A stretch of DNA of 64,000 nucleotides from Blastococcus sp. CT_GayMR19. GTDB taxonomy: Bacteria > Actinomycetota > Actinomycetes > Mycobacteriales > Geodermatophilaceae. The notes beneath the pieces were generated by a model, which was given only the letters and a program-made list of their open reading frames with translations, was not told the origin of the DNA and did not search any database. The translations under genes and the position numbers were made by a program. Every line of letters begins with the position of its first letter. The first letter of the stretch is position 1. Below are positions 42,449 through 51,713 of this stretch, piece by piece. The DNA lies in contig NZ_SPQL01000001.1 of NCBI RefSeq assembly GCF_004570385.1, forward strand, positions 1 to 64,000, read 5' to 3'.

Positions 42449-44299
42449 GTGCCCTCCTCCCCTCCCGTTCCGCGTCCCGACACCCGGCGCCACGAGGGAA
42501 CGGAGCGGTACGAGCAGGTCGCGATCGACGATCTGGGCACCGCCCTGGCCGACGTCACGTTCGTCGTCGTGGACCTCGAGACGACCGGGGGCTCCCCCAA
42601 GGACAGCGCCATCACCGAGATCGGCGCGGTCAAGGTGCGCGGGGGTGCCGTCCTCGGCGAGTTCCAGACACTGGTCGATCCCGGGTGCGCGATCCCGCCC
42701 TACATCAGCGTGCTCACCGGCATCACCTCGACGATGGTGGCCGCCGCGCCCCGGATCGGCGCCGTCCTGCCGGCGTTCCTGGAGTTCGCCCGCGGCACGG
42801 TCCTGGTCGCGCACAACGCGCCGTTCGACCTCGGGTTCCTGAAGGCGGCCTGCGCCGAGAACGGGATCGCCTGGCCGGCCACGGCATCGGTGGACACCGC
42901 CGTGCTGGCCCGCCGGCTGCTCAGCCGCGACGAGGTGCCCAACTGCAAGCTGGCGACCCTGGCGCCCTACTTCCGGGCCAGCACCTCCCCCACGCACCGG
43001 GCGCTCGACGACGCCCGCGCCACCGTCGACGTCCTGCACGGTCTGTTCGAGCGCCTCGGGCCGCTCGGCATCACCTCGCTCGAGGAGCTCACCGGGCTCA
43101 CCCGGCAGGTCGATCCCGACCGCTTGCGCAAGCGGCACCTCGCCGACGCGGTGCCCCGCGGCCCGGGCGTCTACCTGTTCCGGGGGCCGCGCGACGAACC
43201 GCTCTACGTGGGGACGTCGAACGATCTGCGCAGCCGCGTGCGCAGCTACTTCTCCTCCAGCGAGCAGCGGAGCCGGATCACCGAGATGGTGGCGCTGTCC
43301 CAGCGGGTGGACGCGATCCCCTGCGCGCACGACCTCGAGGCCGCGGTGCGGGAGCTGCGGCTCATCGCCGAACACAAACCGCGGTACAACCGCCGCTCCC
43401 GGTTCCCAGAACGCGCCCTGTGGGTGCGGCTGACGGAGGAGCCCTTCCCCCGGCTGTCCGTCGTGCGGCGGGTGCGCCCCGGGTCCGGGGTCTTCCTCGG
43501 TCCCTTCCCCGACCGGCGCGCCGCGGACGCCGCCGTGGCCGCGGTGCACGAGTCCCTCCCGCTGCGGCAGTGCACCACCCGGATCTCACCCCGGGTCCAC
43601 GGCACCGCCTGCGCGCTGGCCGGCATGGGCCGGTGCGGCGCCCCCTGCACGGGAGCGCAGTCGGTCGACGAGTACGCATCCATCGCGGCGGTCTTCCGGG
43701 CCGCCGTCGATCATGACCCGCGCGCCGTCGTCGCCCCGCTCCTGGCCCGGGTCGACCGGCTCGCCGCCGCGGAGCGCTACGAGGACGCGGCGGTGCTCCG
43801 GGACCGGATCGCCGTCCTCGTCCGGGCCGTGCGCCGCCGCCAGAGGCTCGAGTCCCTCGCTGCCGTGCCCGAGCTCGCCATCGCCCGGCCCGACGGCACC
43901 GGCGGCTGGCACCTCTCGGTCGTGCGCCGTGGCCGGCTGGTCGCCGCCGGCGGCGCGGCCCACGGCAGCTCCGTGCGCGCGACGCTGGCCGGCCTGCTCG
44001 CGACGGCCGAGACCGTCGCCGGGCCCGACGACGAGGCAGCGGCCTCCGTCGACGAGACCGAGTTGGTACTGCGGTGGATGGAGAAGCCGGGCACCCGGCT
44101 GGTGGAGCTGACCGGCACCCTGGCGTGCCCGGCGCCGGGCACCGGGGCCTACAACCACTTCCTCGACCAGGTGGAGGACGGGCGCACCGGGCGGGACCCC
44201 TTCGCCGACGGCCGCTCCCTGGGCACCCGGGCCCGGCCGGAACGGGTGCGTCCGGGCGTGGCCGCCCACGTGCGGCCGCCGATAGCATCGCGGACGTGA
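42449..44299 (+). CDS. DEDDh exonuclease fused to a UvrC-like GIY-YIG region
   Basis: 616 residues. The N-terminal exonuclease has VVVDLETTG near 39, VAHNAPFDLGFL near 120 and HRALDDARATVD near 185, the polymerase-epsilon-like set. From about 235, PGVYLFRG...PLYVGTSNDLRSRVRSYF is a GIY-YIG nuclease as in UvrC/Cho. The remainder resembles the UvrC middle region, with a Cys-rich stretch ACALAGMGRCGAPCTG near 390. It matches Rv2191. A DNA-repair role is likely, but the substrate is unknown. GTG 42449 has TACCGT (42437-42442) 6 nt upstream, so it is probably leaderless. Confidence 0.9.
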   Translation: MPSSPPVPRPDTRRHEGTERYEQVAIDDLGTALADVTFVVVDLETTGGSPKDSAITEIGAVKVRGGAVLGEFQTLVDPGCAIPPYISVLTGITSTMVAAAPRIGAVLPAFLEFARGTVLVAHNAPFDLGFLKAACAENGIAWPATASVDTAVLARRLLSRDEVPNCKLATLAPYFRASTSPTHRALDDARATVDVLHGLFERLGPLGITSLEELTGLTRQVDPDRLRKRHLADAVPRGPGVYLFRGPRDEPLYVGTSNDLRSRVRSYFSSSEQRSRITEMVALSQRVDAIPCAHDLEAAVRELRLIAEHKPRYNRRSRFPERALWVRLTEEPFPRLSVVRRVRPGSGVFLGPFPDRRAADAAVAAVHESLPLRQCTTRISPRVHGTACALAGMGRCGAPCTGAQSVDEYASIAAVFRAAVDHDPRAVVAPLLARVDRLAAAERYEDAAVLRDRIAVLVRAVRRRQRLESLAAVPELAIARPDGTGGWHLSVVRRGRLVAAGGAAHGSSVRATLAGLLATAETVAGPDDEAAASVDETELVLRWMEKPGTRLVELTGTLACPAPGTGAYNHFLDQVEDGRTGRDPFADGRSLGTRARPERVRPGVAAHVRPPIASRT

Positions 44300-44583
44300 T
44301 CACCGCCATCGTCATGATCGACGCCGCCACCGATTCGATCGACGAGGTGGCGGCTGCCGTCGCCGATCTCGAGGGGGTCAGCGAGGTCTACTCGACGGCC
44401 GGAGAGGTCGACCTCATCGCCATCGTGCGGGTCCGCGAGTTCGAGCAGGTGGCCCAGGTGATCGCCGGACGCATCAACAAGGTGCCGGGCGTCCTCGACA
44501 CCGAGACCCACATCGCCTTCCGCGCCCACTCCCGGCACGACCTCGAGGCCGCGTTCGCGATCGGCTTCGAGACGGCGGACTGA
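44296..44583 (+). CDS. stand-alone Lrp/AsnC ligand-binding (RAM) domain protein
   Basis: 95 residues. VITAIVMIDAATDSIDEVAAAVADLEGVSEVYSTAGEVDLIAIV is the beta-alpha-beta-beta core of the RAM domain; no DNA-binding domain precedes it. Such proteins bind small effectors such as amino acids and can pair with full-length Lrp proteins. The GTG overlaps the nuclease stop as GTGA, and a TAGCAT (44283-44288) lies 7 nt upstream within the nuclease gene, so it may be made both from read-through and from its own leaderless transcript. Its neighbour is trpD, converging. Confidence 0.85.
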   Translation: MITAIVMIDAATDSIDEVAAAVADLEGVSEVYSTAGEVDLIAIVRVREFEQVAQVIAGRINKVPGVLDTETHIAFRAHSRHDLEAAFAIGFETAD

Positions 44584-44616
44584 CCCCACCGTCCGGAACG
44601 GGCAGGACGAGCGACC

Positions 44617-45669
44617 TCAGGCGCGCGCCAGCCGGCTGACGGTCACCCAGCGCTCCAGCAGCGCCTCGGCCCGGCCGTCGTCGACGGCCTCCGCCGCCCG
44701 CGCGAGGCCGGCGGCGAGCCCGTCGTGCAGCCGCTGCGCCCGCTCGTCGAAGGCCACCAGGGCCGCCGCCGCGTTCAGCAGTACTGCGTCACGCACCGGA
44801 CCGGGCTCACCGGCCAGGAGGCGACGGAAGACGTCCGCGTTGAACGCCGGATCGCCACCGCGGAGCGCACCGGGCTCGGGCACCGCCAGGCCGAGAGCCG
44901 CGGGATCGACCCGGTCGGGCTCCACCTCCCCGTTGCGCACGACCCACACCGACGACGTGGTCGCCGTAGTCAGCTCGTCCAGGCCGTCGTCGCCGCGGAA
45001 CACGAGGGCTCGTGCGTCGCGCCCGGCGAGCACCGAGGCGAGGACGGGGGCCATGCGCGCGTCGGCACAGCCGACTGCTGCCGCCACCGGGCGGGCGGGG
45101 TTGGTCAGCGGGCCGAGGAAGTTGAAGACGGTGCCGATGCCCATCTCCCGGCGGGTGGCGGCCGCGTGCCGCATGCCGGGGTGGAACACCGGCGCGAAGA
45201 AGAAGCCGATCCCCGCCTGCTCGACGCACCGGGCGACGGCGGCGGCCGGCAGGTCGATGACCACTCCGAGGGCCTCGAGCACGTCCGCCGCGCCCGAGGA
45301 CGACGACGCGGCGCGGTTGCCGTGCTTGGCGACCGGCACGCCGGTGGCGGCGGTGACGACGGCCGCCATGGTCGAGATGTTCACCGTGTGCGCGCCGTCG
45401 CCGCCGGTGCCGACGATGTCGACGCTCGCGCGCGGGAGGGAGACCGGCGTCGCCTGCTCCAGCATGCTCGCGGCGAGGCCGGCGACCTCCTCCGGCGACT
45501 CCCCCTTGGCCCGGAGGGCGACGACGAACCCGGCGATCTGCGCGGACGTGGCCTCGCCGGTCATGACCTCGCGCATCGCCCAGGCGGTGTCGGCCGAGGA
45601 GAGGTCCTCGCGGGCCAGCAGGCGGTTGAGCAGCCTGGGCCAGGTCGGGCGGGCCGGCGGGGCGCTCAC
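44617..45669 (-). CDS. trpD: anthranilate phosphoribosyltransferase
   Basis: 350 residues. It transfers phosphoribose from PRPP to anthranilate in tryptophan synthesis. [17 protein letters not shown] near 84 binds [27 protein letters not shown] near 112, [10 protein letters not shown] near 185 and [12 protein letters not shown] near 226 bind magnesium. No other trp genes are adjacent. The GTG start lies 7 bp after the pseudo-receiver gene, so the two are probably one transcript. It matches Rv2192c. Confidence 0.94.
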   Translation of the reverse strand: MSAPPARPTWPRLLNRLLAREDLSSADTAWAMREVMTGEATSAQIAGFVVALRAKGESPEEVAGLAASMLEQATPVSLPRASVDIVGTGGDGAHTVNISTMAAVVTAATGVPVAKHGNRAASSSSGAADVLEALGVVIDLPAAAVARCVEQAGIGFFFAPVFHPGMRHAAATRREMGIGTVFNFLGPLTNPARPVAAAVGCADARMAPVLASVLAGRDARALVFRGDDGLDELTTATTSSVWVVRNGEVEPDRVDPAALGLAVPEPGALRGGDPAFNADVFRRLLAGEPGPVRDAVLLNAAAALVAFDERAQRLHDGLAAGLARAAEAVDDGRAEALLERWVTVSRLARA

Positions 45670-45676
45670 CCGTGGC

Positions 45677-46105
45677 TCACCGGCGGACGGCGGGACGGCT
45701 CGCCTGCTCCCGCAGCAGCTCCGCCACGACGCCCGGGGCGACGAGCGGGTCCACCGGGAGCGGCAGGGTCGCCTCGGCGCGCGACCAGTGGGCGAGCCAG
45801 CGGTCGGCCTGCCGGGCGATCAGCACGCACACCGCGGGACGGTCGTGCACCTCCTGGTCCATCTGCCGGGCGAGCGCCAGACCCCCGACGGGCTGCGACT
45901 CCCCGTCGAGGATGCACAGGTCGACGCCCCCGCGGTCCACGGTGGCGATGACCTCGTCGCCGGTCGAGCACTCGATCCACGTCACGGGACCCACGTCCGC
46001 GGCGGGACGACGGCCGACCGCCGTCCGCACGGCGTCACGAACCTCGGGCCGGTGGCTGTAGACCAGAACGCTGGCCGGGACGGCGGTGGTCAGGGCATCG
46101 CTCAC
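45677..46105 (-). CDS. receiver-like (pseudo-receiver) domain protein
   Basis: 142 residues. A single CheY-like alternating fold: [43 protein letters not shown] near 75 and [16 protein letters not shown] near 101. The Asp of CILDG could be the phosphosite, but the acidic pair expected after the first strand is replaced by YSH, and the conserved Lys near the end is absent, so normal phosphorylation is unlikely. There is no output domain. Minus-strand TAGGGT (46113-46118) lies 7 nt before the GTG. Possibly a binding partner regulating the envelope or respiration genes. Confidence 0.75.
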   Translation of the reverse strand: MSDALTTAVPASVLVYSHRPEVRDAVRTAVGRRPAADVGPVTWIECSTGDEVIATVDRGGVDLCILDGESQPVGGLALARQMDQEVHDRPAVCVLIARQADRWLAHWSRAEATLPLPVDPLVAPGVVAELLREQASRPAVRR

Positions 46106-46227
46106 CCGGTCGACCCTAGTGGCACCGGCCCCGGTTTCCCCGGCACGGAGGGGGCGACGGTAAAGAGACGGTCTCGTTGCCGCCACGCCCGTCCCACCCG
46201 CGGTCGTGACGACCCCCCACCGATGCC

Positions 46228-46851
46228 ATGATGACCAACGTGACAGCAGCCCCCGTGGCGAGCAGCGCCTTCGACACCTCGCGGGTGCACTCCCTGACCC
46301 GACCGAACATGGTCAGCGTCGGCACGATCATCTGGCTCTCGAGCGAGCTGATGTTCTTCGCCGGACTGTTCGCCATGTACTTCACCGCGCGCGCCCGGTC
46401 CCTGGAGGGCTGGCCGCCGGAGCCCACCGAGCTGAACCTGCCCTACGCAACGGTCTTCACCCTGATCCTGGTGGCGTCGTCGTTCACCTGTCAGTTCGGG
46501 GTGTTCGCGGCGGAGCAGGGCAACGTCTACGGCCTCCGGCGCTGGTTCGCCCTGACCTTCGTCATGGGCTTGACCTTCGTGCTGGGCCAGGCGTTCGAGT
46601 ACGTGCAGCTGGTCGAAGAGGGCACGACGATCTCGTCGTCGACCTACGGCTCCGTCTTCTACATGACGACGGGGTTCCACGGCCTGCACGTGATCGGCGG
46701 GCTGATCGCCTTCATCTTCCTGCTGATCCGCTCCACCATGGGCCGGTTCACGCCGGCCCAGGCGACCTCGGCCATCGTGGTCTCCTATTACTGGCACTTC
46801 GTCGACGTCGTCTGGATCGGGCTGTTCGCCACGATCTACCTGATCAAGTAG
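46228..46851 (+). CDS. ctaE: cytochrome c oxidase subunit III
   Basis: 207 residues with five membrane helices, the short actinobacterial form of [31 protein letters not shown] near 32, QAFEYVQL near 125, [19 protein letters not shown] near 150 and [20 protein letters not shown] at the end are the family's conserved segments. It belongs to the aa3 oxidase in the membrane. It lies 7 bp before qcrC, so ctaE-qcrC-qcrA-qcrB form one operon, the standard actinobacterial arrangement. ATG 46228 or the next ATG 46231 may be used. Confidence 0.94.
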   Translation: MMTNVTAAPVASSAFDTSRVHSLTRPNMVSVGTIIWLSSELMFFAGLFAMYFTARARSLEGWPPEPTELNLPYATVFTLILVASSFTCQFGVFAAEQGNVYGLRRWFALTFVMGLTFVLGQAFEYVQLVEEGTTISSSTYGSVFYMTTGFHGLHVIGGLIAFIFLLIRSTMGRFTPAQATSAIVVSYYWHFVDVVWIGLFATIYLIK

Positions 46852-46858
46852 GGGACCG

Positions 46859-47716
46859 GTGTCCATTCCGAACCCGCACGCCGAGGCTCCGCTCGACGAC
46901 GCCTCCGGGACGGCTCCGGTGCATCCTGCTGCCCGGGCCCGAGCCCGCCGCCGGTCGAAGCAGCGCCGCGGGCTGGCCAACGTCGCCGGCCTGCTGACGG
47001 CCCTCGTCCTGACCGGCGCCGTGTACTCCGTGTTCGCGCCCGCCCAGGCCGCCGACGACGGTCCCTCGGAGTCGGCCGCCGAGGCTGCCGGGCGCGAGCT
47101 GTACGAGACCAGCTGCATCTCCTGCCACGGCGAGAACCTCGAGGGCGTCCCGGAGCGCGGCCCGTCCCTCATCGGCGTCGGTGAGGCAGCGGTCTACTTC
47201 CAGGTGCACACCGGCCGCATGCCGCTGGTCCGCCAGGAGGCCGACGCGGCGGACAAGCCGGCGGTCTTCTCCGACGAGGAGATCGACCAGCTGATGGCCT
47301 ACGTGCAGGCCAACGGTGGCGGTCCGACCCTGCCGGGTGGCGACCTCCGCGACGGCGACCTGGCCGAGGGCGGCGAGCTGTTCCGGCTCAACTGCGCCTC
47401 CTGCCACAACTTCGTCGGCCAGGGCGGCGCCCTGAGCTCGGGCAAGGCCGCCCCCAGCCTGGAGGACTCCAACGACCTGGAGATCTACACGGCGATGCTG
47501 ACCGGACCGGAGAACATGCCGGTCTTCGGTGACAACCAGCTCACCCCCGACGAGAAGCGCGCCATCGTCAACTACGTCCAGACCATCGACGACCAGGCCG
47601 ACCCCGGTGGCGCCGGCATCGGCCGGATCGGCCCGGTCGGTGAGGGCCTGGTGATCTGGGTCGTCGGCATCGGCGCCCTGATGTTCGGGATCTTCTGGAT
47701 GGGGAGCAAGGCGTGA
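46859..47716 (+). CDS. qcrC: diheme cytochrome c subunit of the bcc complex
   Basis: 285 residues. A basic N-terminus and membrane helix (about 40-60), then two heme c domains with TSCISCHGENLEG near 83 and LNCASCHNFVGQGG near 180, and a C-terminal membrane helix (about 262-280). The two CxxCH sites make it the diheme cytochrome cc that carries electrons from the Rieske centre to the aa3 oxidase within the supercomplex, so no soluble cytochrome c is needed. The GTG lies 7 bp after ctaE. Confidence 0.95.
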   Translation: MSIPNPHAEAPLDDASGTAPVHPAARARARRRSKQRRGLANVAGLLTALVLTGAVYSVFAPAQAADDGPSESAAEAAGRELYETSCISCHGENLEGVPERGPSLIGVGEAAVYFQVHTGRMPLVRQEADAADKPAVFSDEEIDQLMAYVQANGGGPTLPGGDLRDGDLAEGGELFRLNCASCHNFVGQGGALSSGKAAPSLEDSNDLEIYTAMLTGPENMPVFGDNQLTPDEKRAIVNYVQTIDDQADPGGAGIGRIGPVGEGLVIWVVGIGALMFGIFWMGSKA

Positions 47717-47789
47717 GCGGGCTCGCGAGCTCACCGTCGGAGAGAGCACCCCTGGGAACGCTGACGACGAGCGTCAGCGAGGAGGCAGC

Positions 47790-48902
47790 GTGACCACGCA
47801 CGACACCCGCCCCGGTTCGACCGGCGGTGCGGACGTTCCGGGACCGCTGTACGGCGGACCGGACGACGACTACACGCCGGAGCAGCTGGCGGCGATGAGC
47901 CGTGAGGACCTCGACCGGCTCGGCGCCCGCTACGACGGTGTCGAGATCCTGCACGTGGACGCCGGCCCGGAGCCGGGATCCCGACTGGAGAAGCGGGCGA
48001 TCCGGCAGGTCGGGTTGACCTTCACCCTCGCCGGCGTCTTCGCCTTCCTCTTCGTGCTGGTGTACGTCGGCTCGGGCTGGTTCCTGCCCGACTGGCACTG
48101 GGAGATCAGCGAGGGCGGCTGGAGCGCGCTGTTCACCCCGCTCCTCGGGTTGCTCATGGGGCTGTCGCTGCTGTGCGTCGGCGTGGGCCTGGTGCTCTTC
48201 ACCAAGAAGCTGCTCCCGCACGAGACGGCGGTCCAGGACAAGCACGACGGCTCGCACTTCGACCGGGTCACCGCCGGCGCCACCCTCGTGGGCGGCTGGC
48301 ACAACAGCGGCCTGGCCCGCCGCAAGCTGATCACCCGGTCCCTGCTCCTCATGGGCGGTGGGGTCGGGCTCATGCTGATCATGCCGCTGGGCGGCATGAT
48401 CAAGAACCCGAGCAAGGGCAACCCGCTCGGCACCACCAACTGGGCCGACGGCGTCCGCCTGCTCCGCAACGACGGGACGCCGATCCGGCCCGGCGACCAG
48501 GAGCCCGGATCCCTGGAGACGGTCTTCCCGGCCGTTCCCGGTGGCAACCGGCAGGCCGACGCCGCGACGATGCTGATCCGCCTCCGCCCGGAGCAGGTCG
48601 AGTCGCTCCGCCCGCGCGAGGGGCACGCCGACTTCGCGTACGGCGAGTACGTCGCCTACTCCAAGATCTGCACGCACGCCGGCTGCCCGGTCTCCCTCTA
48701 CGAGCAGGAGACCAGCCGCATCCTGTGCCCGTGCCACCAGTCGCAGTTCGATGTCACGCAGGGTGCGAAGCCCGTCTTCGGCCCGGCGACCCGGGCGCTG
48801 CCGCAGCTGCCCCTCGGTCTCGACGACGAGGGCTTCTTCGTTGCGCGCAGTGACTACATTGAGGCCGTAGGCCCCACCTACTGGAACCGGGAGCGCATCT
48901 GA
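47790..48902 (+). CDS. qcrA: Rieske iron-sulfur subunit of the bcc complex
   Basis: 370 residues, with an N-terminal cytoplasmic part and three membrane helices (about 74-92, 108-128, 186-205) as in actinobacteria. The Rieske [2Fe-2S] ligands are in [13 protein letters not shown] near 290 and [11 protein letters not shown] near 310. It passes electrons from menaquinol to the diheme cytochrome. The GTG follows GAGGAGGCAGC. The 73-bp gap after qcrC contains GC-rich repeats of GAGCG type but no terminator. Confidence 0.95.
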   Translation: MTTHDTRPGSTGGADVPGPLYGGPDDDYTPEQLAAMSREDLDRLGARYDGVEILHVDAGPEPGSRLEKRAIRQVGLTFTLAGVFAFLFVLVYVGSGWFLPDWHWEISEGGWSALFTPLLGLLMGLSLLCVGVGLVLFTKKLLPHETAVQDKHDGSHFDRVTAGATLVGGWHNSGLARRKLITRSLLLMGGGVGLMLIMPLGGMIKNPSKGNPLGTTNWADGVRLLRNDGTPIRPGDQEPGSLETVFPAVPGGNRQADAATMLIRLRPEQVESLRPREGHADFAYGEYVAYSKICTHAGCPVSLYEQETSRILCPCHQSQFDVTQGAKPVFGPATRALPQLPLGLDDEGFFVARSDYIEAVGPTYWNRERI

Positions 48903-50581
48903 TGGCTCGCACCGCCACCCTGCCGGGCGCACCGACCACGAAGCTGGGCAAGGCCGGGTACGAGCTCGACGACCGGATGCTCGTCTCGCCGTGGCTGCGG
49001 CGGACCCTCAACAAGGTCTACCCCGACCACTGGTCGTTCCTGCTCGGGGAGATCGCGCTCTACTCGTTCCTCATCCTGTTGCTGTCGGGCACGTACCTGA
49101 CGTTCTTCTTCGACGCGTCGATGCGCGAGGTCGTGTACGAGGGCTCCTACGCGCCGCTGCGCGGCGTGGAGATGTCCGCGGCCTACGACTCGGCCCTGAC
49201 GCTCTCGTTCGACGTCCGTGGCGGCCTGTTCATGCGCCAGCTGCACCACTGGGCTGCGCTGCTCTTCGTCGCCGCGATCGTGGTGCACCTGCTGCGGGTC
49301 TTCTTCACCGGCGCGTTCCGCCGTCCCCGGGAGACCAACTGGCTGCTCGGCGTCGTGATGATGGTCCTCGCCCTGCTCATGGGCGTCACGGGCTACTCGC
49401 TGCCCGACGACCTGCTCTCCGGCACCGGCCTCCGCATCATCAGCGCGATCCTGCTGTCGGTCCCGGTGATCGGCACGTGGGCGCACTTCGCGGTCTTCAA
49501 CGGCGACTTCGTCGGTGAGGAGATCATCGGACGCTTCTACATCGTCCACGTGCTGCTGATCCCCGCGATCCTGCTGGCGCTCATCGGCCTGCACCTGCTG
49601 ATCCTGGTCAAGCAGAAGCACACCCAGTTCCCCGGCGCCGGCCGTACCGAGCACAACGTGGTCGGCAACCGGCTCTTCCCCACCTTCGCGGCGAAGGCGA
49701 CCGGCCTGATCTTCGTGGTCTTCGGCGTCTGCGCGTTGCTCGGTGGCCTGGTTCAGATCAACCCGATCTGGCTGTGGGGGCCCTACAACCCGGCGCAGGT
49801 CTCCGCGGCCTCCCAGCCCGACTGGTACATCGGCTTCCTGGACGGGTCGACCCGGATCTTCCCCGCGTGGGACATCAACCTGCCCGGCGACTACAACGTG
49901 CCGGCGCTGTTCTGGCCGACGGTCGTCATCGCCGGCGCGATGTTCACGGTCCTCGCCCTGTACCCGTTCATCGAGCGGAAGCTCACCGGCGACACCGCGT
50001 CCCACCACCTGCTCCAGCGCCCGCGCGACGTCCCGGTGCGGACCTCGCTCGGGGCGATGGGCCTGACCTTCTACATCTGGCTCATGGTCGCCGGCGGCAA
50101 CGACGTCATCGCGGACAAGTTCGACATCAGCCTCAACGCGATGACCTGGGTCGGCCGGATCGGCGTGGTCATCCTGCCGCCGCTGGTGTACGTGCTCACC
50201 TACCGCATCTGCCTCGGTCTCCAGATGCACGACCGCGAGGTGCTCGAGCACGGCATCGAGACCGGCGTCATCCGGCGTCTTCCCCACGGCGAGTTCATCG
50301 AGGTCCACCAGCCGCTGGGCCCGGTGGACGCGCACGGGCACGGCACGCTGGCCTACGGCGGGGCCCCGGTGCCCAAGCGGATGAACCACGTCGGCGGTGC
50401 CCGCCGGGCGATCCGCGGGTTCTTCTCCCCGATCGAGGAGCCGGCGCAGGTCGAGCTGGAGCAGCGGGCCGAGGGTCGCGGACTGGCCGCCGGGGAGGAG
50501 CGCGAGCTCACGTCCTCCGGTCGCCCGATCGACACCGGGCGACCCTCCGACGGCGGACGCCCGCAGGAGCCGCGCGACTGA
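48902..50581 (+). CDS. qcrB: cytochrome b subunit of the bcc complex
   Basis: 559 residues, eight or more membrane helices. [26 protein letters not shown] near 119 has the heme histidines of the second helix, the paired His of the fourth helix lie in [10 protein letters not shown] and GLHLLILV near 215-230, and PDWYIGF near 308 takes the place of the quinol-site PEW motif. The final 100 residues are a hydrophilic extension common in actinobacterial QcrB. Its ATG overlaps the qcrA stop by one base. This is the quinol-oxidising core. Confidence 0.95.
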   Translation: MARTATLPGAPTTKLGKAGYELDDRMLVSPWLRRTLNKVYPDHWSFLLGEIALYSFLILLLSGTYLTFFFDASMREVVYEGSYAPLRGVEMSAAYDSALTLSFDVRGGLFMRQLHHWAALLFVAAIVVHLLRVFFTGAFRRPRETNWLLGVVMMVLALLMGVTGYSLPDDLLSGTGLRIISAILLSVPVIGTWAHFAVFNGDFVGEEIIGRFYIVHVLLIPAILLALIGLHLLILVKQKHTQFPGAGRTEHNVVGNRLFPTFAAKATGLIFVVFGVCALLGGLVQINPIWLWGPYNPAQVSAASQPDWYIGFLDGSTRIFPAWDINLPGDYNVPALFWPTVVIAGAMFTVLALYPFIERKLTGDTASHHLLQRPRDVPVRTSLGAMGLTFYIWLMVAGGNDVIADKFDISLNAMTWVGRIGVVILPPLVYVLTYRICLGLQMHDREVLEHGIETGVIRRLPHGEFIEVHQPLGPVDAHGHGTLAYGGAPVPKRMNHVGGARRAIRGFFSPIEEPAQVELEQRAEGRGLAAGEERELTSSGRPIDTGRPSDGGRPQEPRD

Positions 50582-50606
50582 CGGCTCCGTCCCGTACAGC
50601 AACGTC

Positions 50607-50640
50607 GCAGGGCCCCGGTGGAATGCCACCGGGGCCCTGC
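50607..50640 (+). terminator. terminator of the ctaE-qcrCAB operon
   Basis: Perfect 15-bp arms GCAGGGCCCCGGTGG (50607-50621) and its complement (50626-50640) around a 4-nt loop AATG, 26 bp after the qcrB stop. No U-tract follows. Confidence 0.8.
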
Positions 50641-50725
50641 TGCATGTCGGGTACGCCTCGCGCGCCCTGGCCGCTGCTGGAGCATCGCTCGCGCTCCGGT
50701 AGCCGGTCCCCGCGCCGGACCCGGG

Positions 50726-51085
50726 TCAGTCGCGGCGGACCGAGGCCAGCGCCCCGGAGATCGCGCGGTGGAGCCGCTCGACCAGACGCTCCACGGGGCT
50801 CGGCTCCGTGTCGGCGGGCAGCGGGTCGGAGGGCGTCAGCACCCACAGGAACAGGTAGACGACGACGCCGGATCCCCCGGCGAGGGTGAGACCGACGAAG
50901 CCGACCCGCCACAGCACCGAGTCGATGCCGCTGTAGTCGGCGAGACCGCCGCAGACCCCGCCGATCATCCGGTCGGTCCCGCTGCGGCGCAGCTGCGGAC
51001 GGATGGCCGGACCGGCGGGGGTCGGCGGCTGCTGACCGGTGGACGAGGAGTCGGACGGCGGGGCGGGAAACGGTGCGGATGTCAT
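50726..51085 (-). CDS. PspC-domain membrane protein
   Basis: 119 residues. A proline/serine-rich N-terminus precedes the PspC motif RRSGTDRMIGGVCGGLADYSGIDSVLWRVGFV at about 33-64; one hydrophobic helix (about 62-84) and a basic amphipathic tail (VERLVERLHRAISGALASVRRD) follow. PspC-domain proteins take part in envelope stress responses and in anti-sigma-like sensing. It is monocistronic and convergent with qcrB, with strong hairpins on both sides. Confidence 0.9.
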   Translation of the reverse strand: MTSAPFPAPPSDSSSTGQQPPTPAGPAIRPQLRRSGTDRMIGGVCGGLADYSGIDSVLWRVGFVGLTLAGGSGVVVYLFLWVLTPSDPLPADTEPSPVERLVERLHRAISGALASVRRD

Positions 51086-51205
51086 GGCTCGAAGCCTGCC
51101 GGGCTCCGGCGGCGCCGCCCATCGGGGAACACCCGGATCCGTCCCTGGTTCCGCACTCCGGCATGTCCCCGGGTCGGGACGGTGCCACGGGAGGCGGAAA
51201 CGCCG

Positions 51206-51239
51206 AGGGCCCCTCCCGCCGGCCGGCGGAAGGGGCCCT
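51206..51239. terminator. terminator of ctaC-ctaF
   Basis: AGGGCCCCT (51206-51214) pairs with AGGGGCCCT (51231-51239), and the inner CCGCCGG/CCGGCGG extends the stem with one mismatch. It lies 18 bp after the ctaF stop on the minus strand; the 170-bp gap to the PspC gene holds nothing else. Confidence 0.75.
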
Positions 51240-51257
51240 GGGGCAGGCGCGGAGAGA

Positions 51258-51662
51258 TCAGCTCTGCGTGGCGTTCTGCCCCACGTAGTACTCGAACAGC
51301 AGGCCACCGATGGTGATCAGCAGCGCGGCGGCCGCGATCAGGATCAGCCACGAGTAGAAGAAGGCCAGGGCCAGACCCATGAGGGCCGCCGACGCGGCCA
51401 GCGCGACCGGCCAGTAGCTGCCCGGGCTGAAGAACCCGAGCTCGCCGGCGCCGTCGGCGATGTCGGCGTCCTTGCGGTCCTCCGGGCGGGCGTCGATACG
51501 GCGGGAGACGAACCAGAAGAACCCGCCGATCAGGCCGGTGAGGCCGCCGGAGAGCACCAGGGCCGTCGTCCCGATCGGCTCGCGGGACCAGACCCCGTAG
51601 ACGGCTCCGGCGACCAGGCAGAACACCGCGATGAGGTTGAAGATGAGCGCCTCGACCTTCAC
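51258..51662 (-). CDS. ctaF: cytochrome c oxidase subunit IV (actinobacterial CtaF)
   Basis: 134 residues with four membrane helices in two pairs (about 7-24, 31-52, 83-100, 104-125) and a short polar loop in between (DARPEDRKDADIADGAGELGFFSPGSYWP). This is the actinobacteria-specific small subunit of aa3 oxidase, known to be part of the bcc-aa3 supercomplex. It follows ctaC by 51 bp in the same operon, matching Rv2199c. Confidence 0.93.
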   Translation of the reverse strand: MKVEALIFNLIAVFCLVAGAVYGVWSREPIGTTALVLSGGLTGLIGGFFWFVSRRIDARPEDRKDADIADGAGELGFFSPGSYWPVALAASAALMGLALAFFYSWLILIAAAALLITIGGLLFEYYVGQNATQS

Positions 51663-51713
51663 GGCCGTGCCTCCTCGTGCGTCGGGACGATCAGGGTCCG
51701 GGAAGCGGAGATG

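Noticed and set aside
41000-43549. Minus-strand frame of about 850 codons
   Set aside because: Antisense to the DEDDh nuclease and in another frame of the two-domain hydrolase; no recognisable motif.
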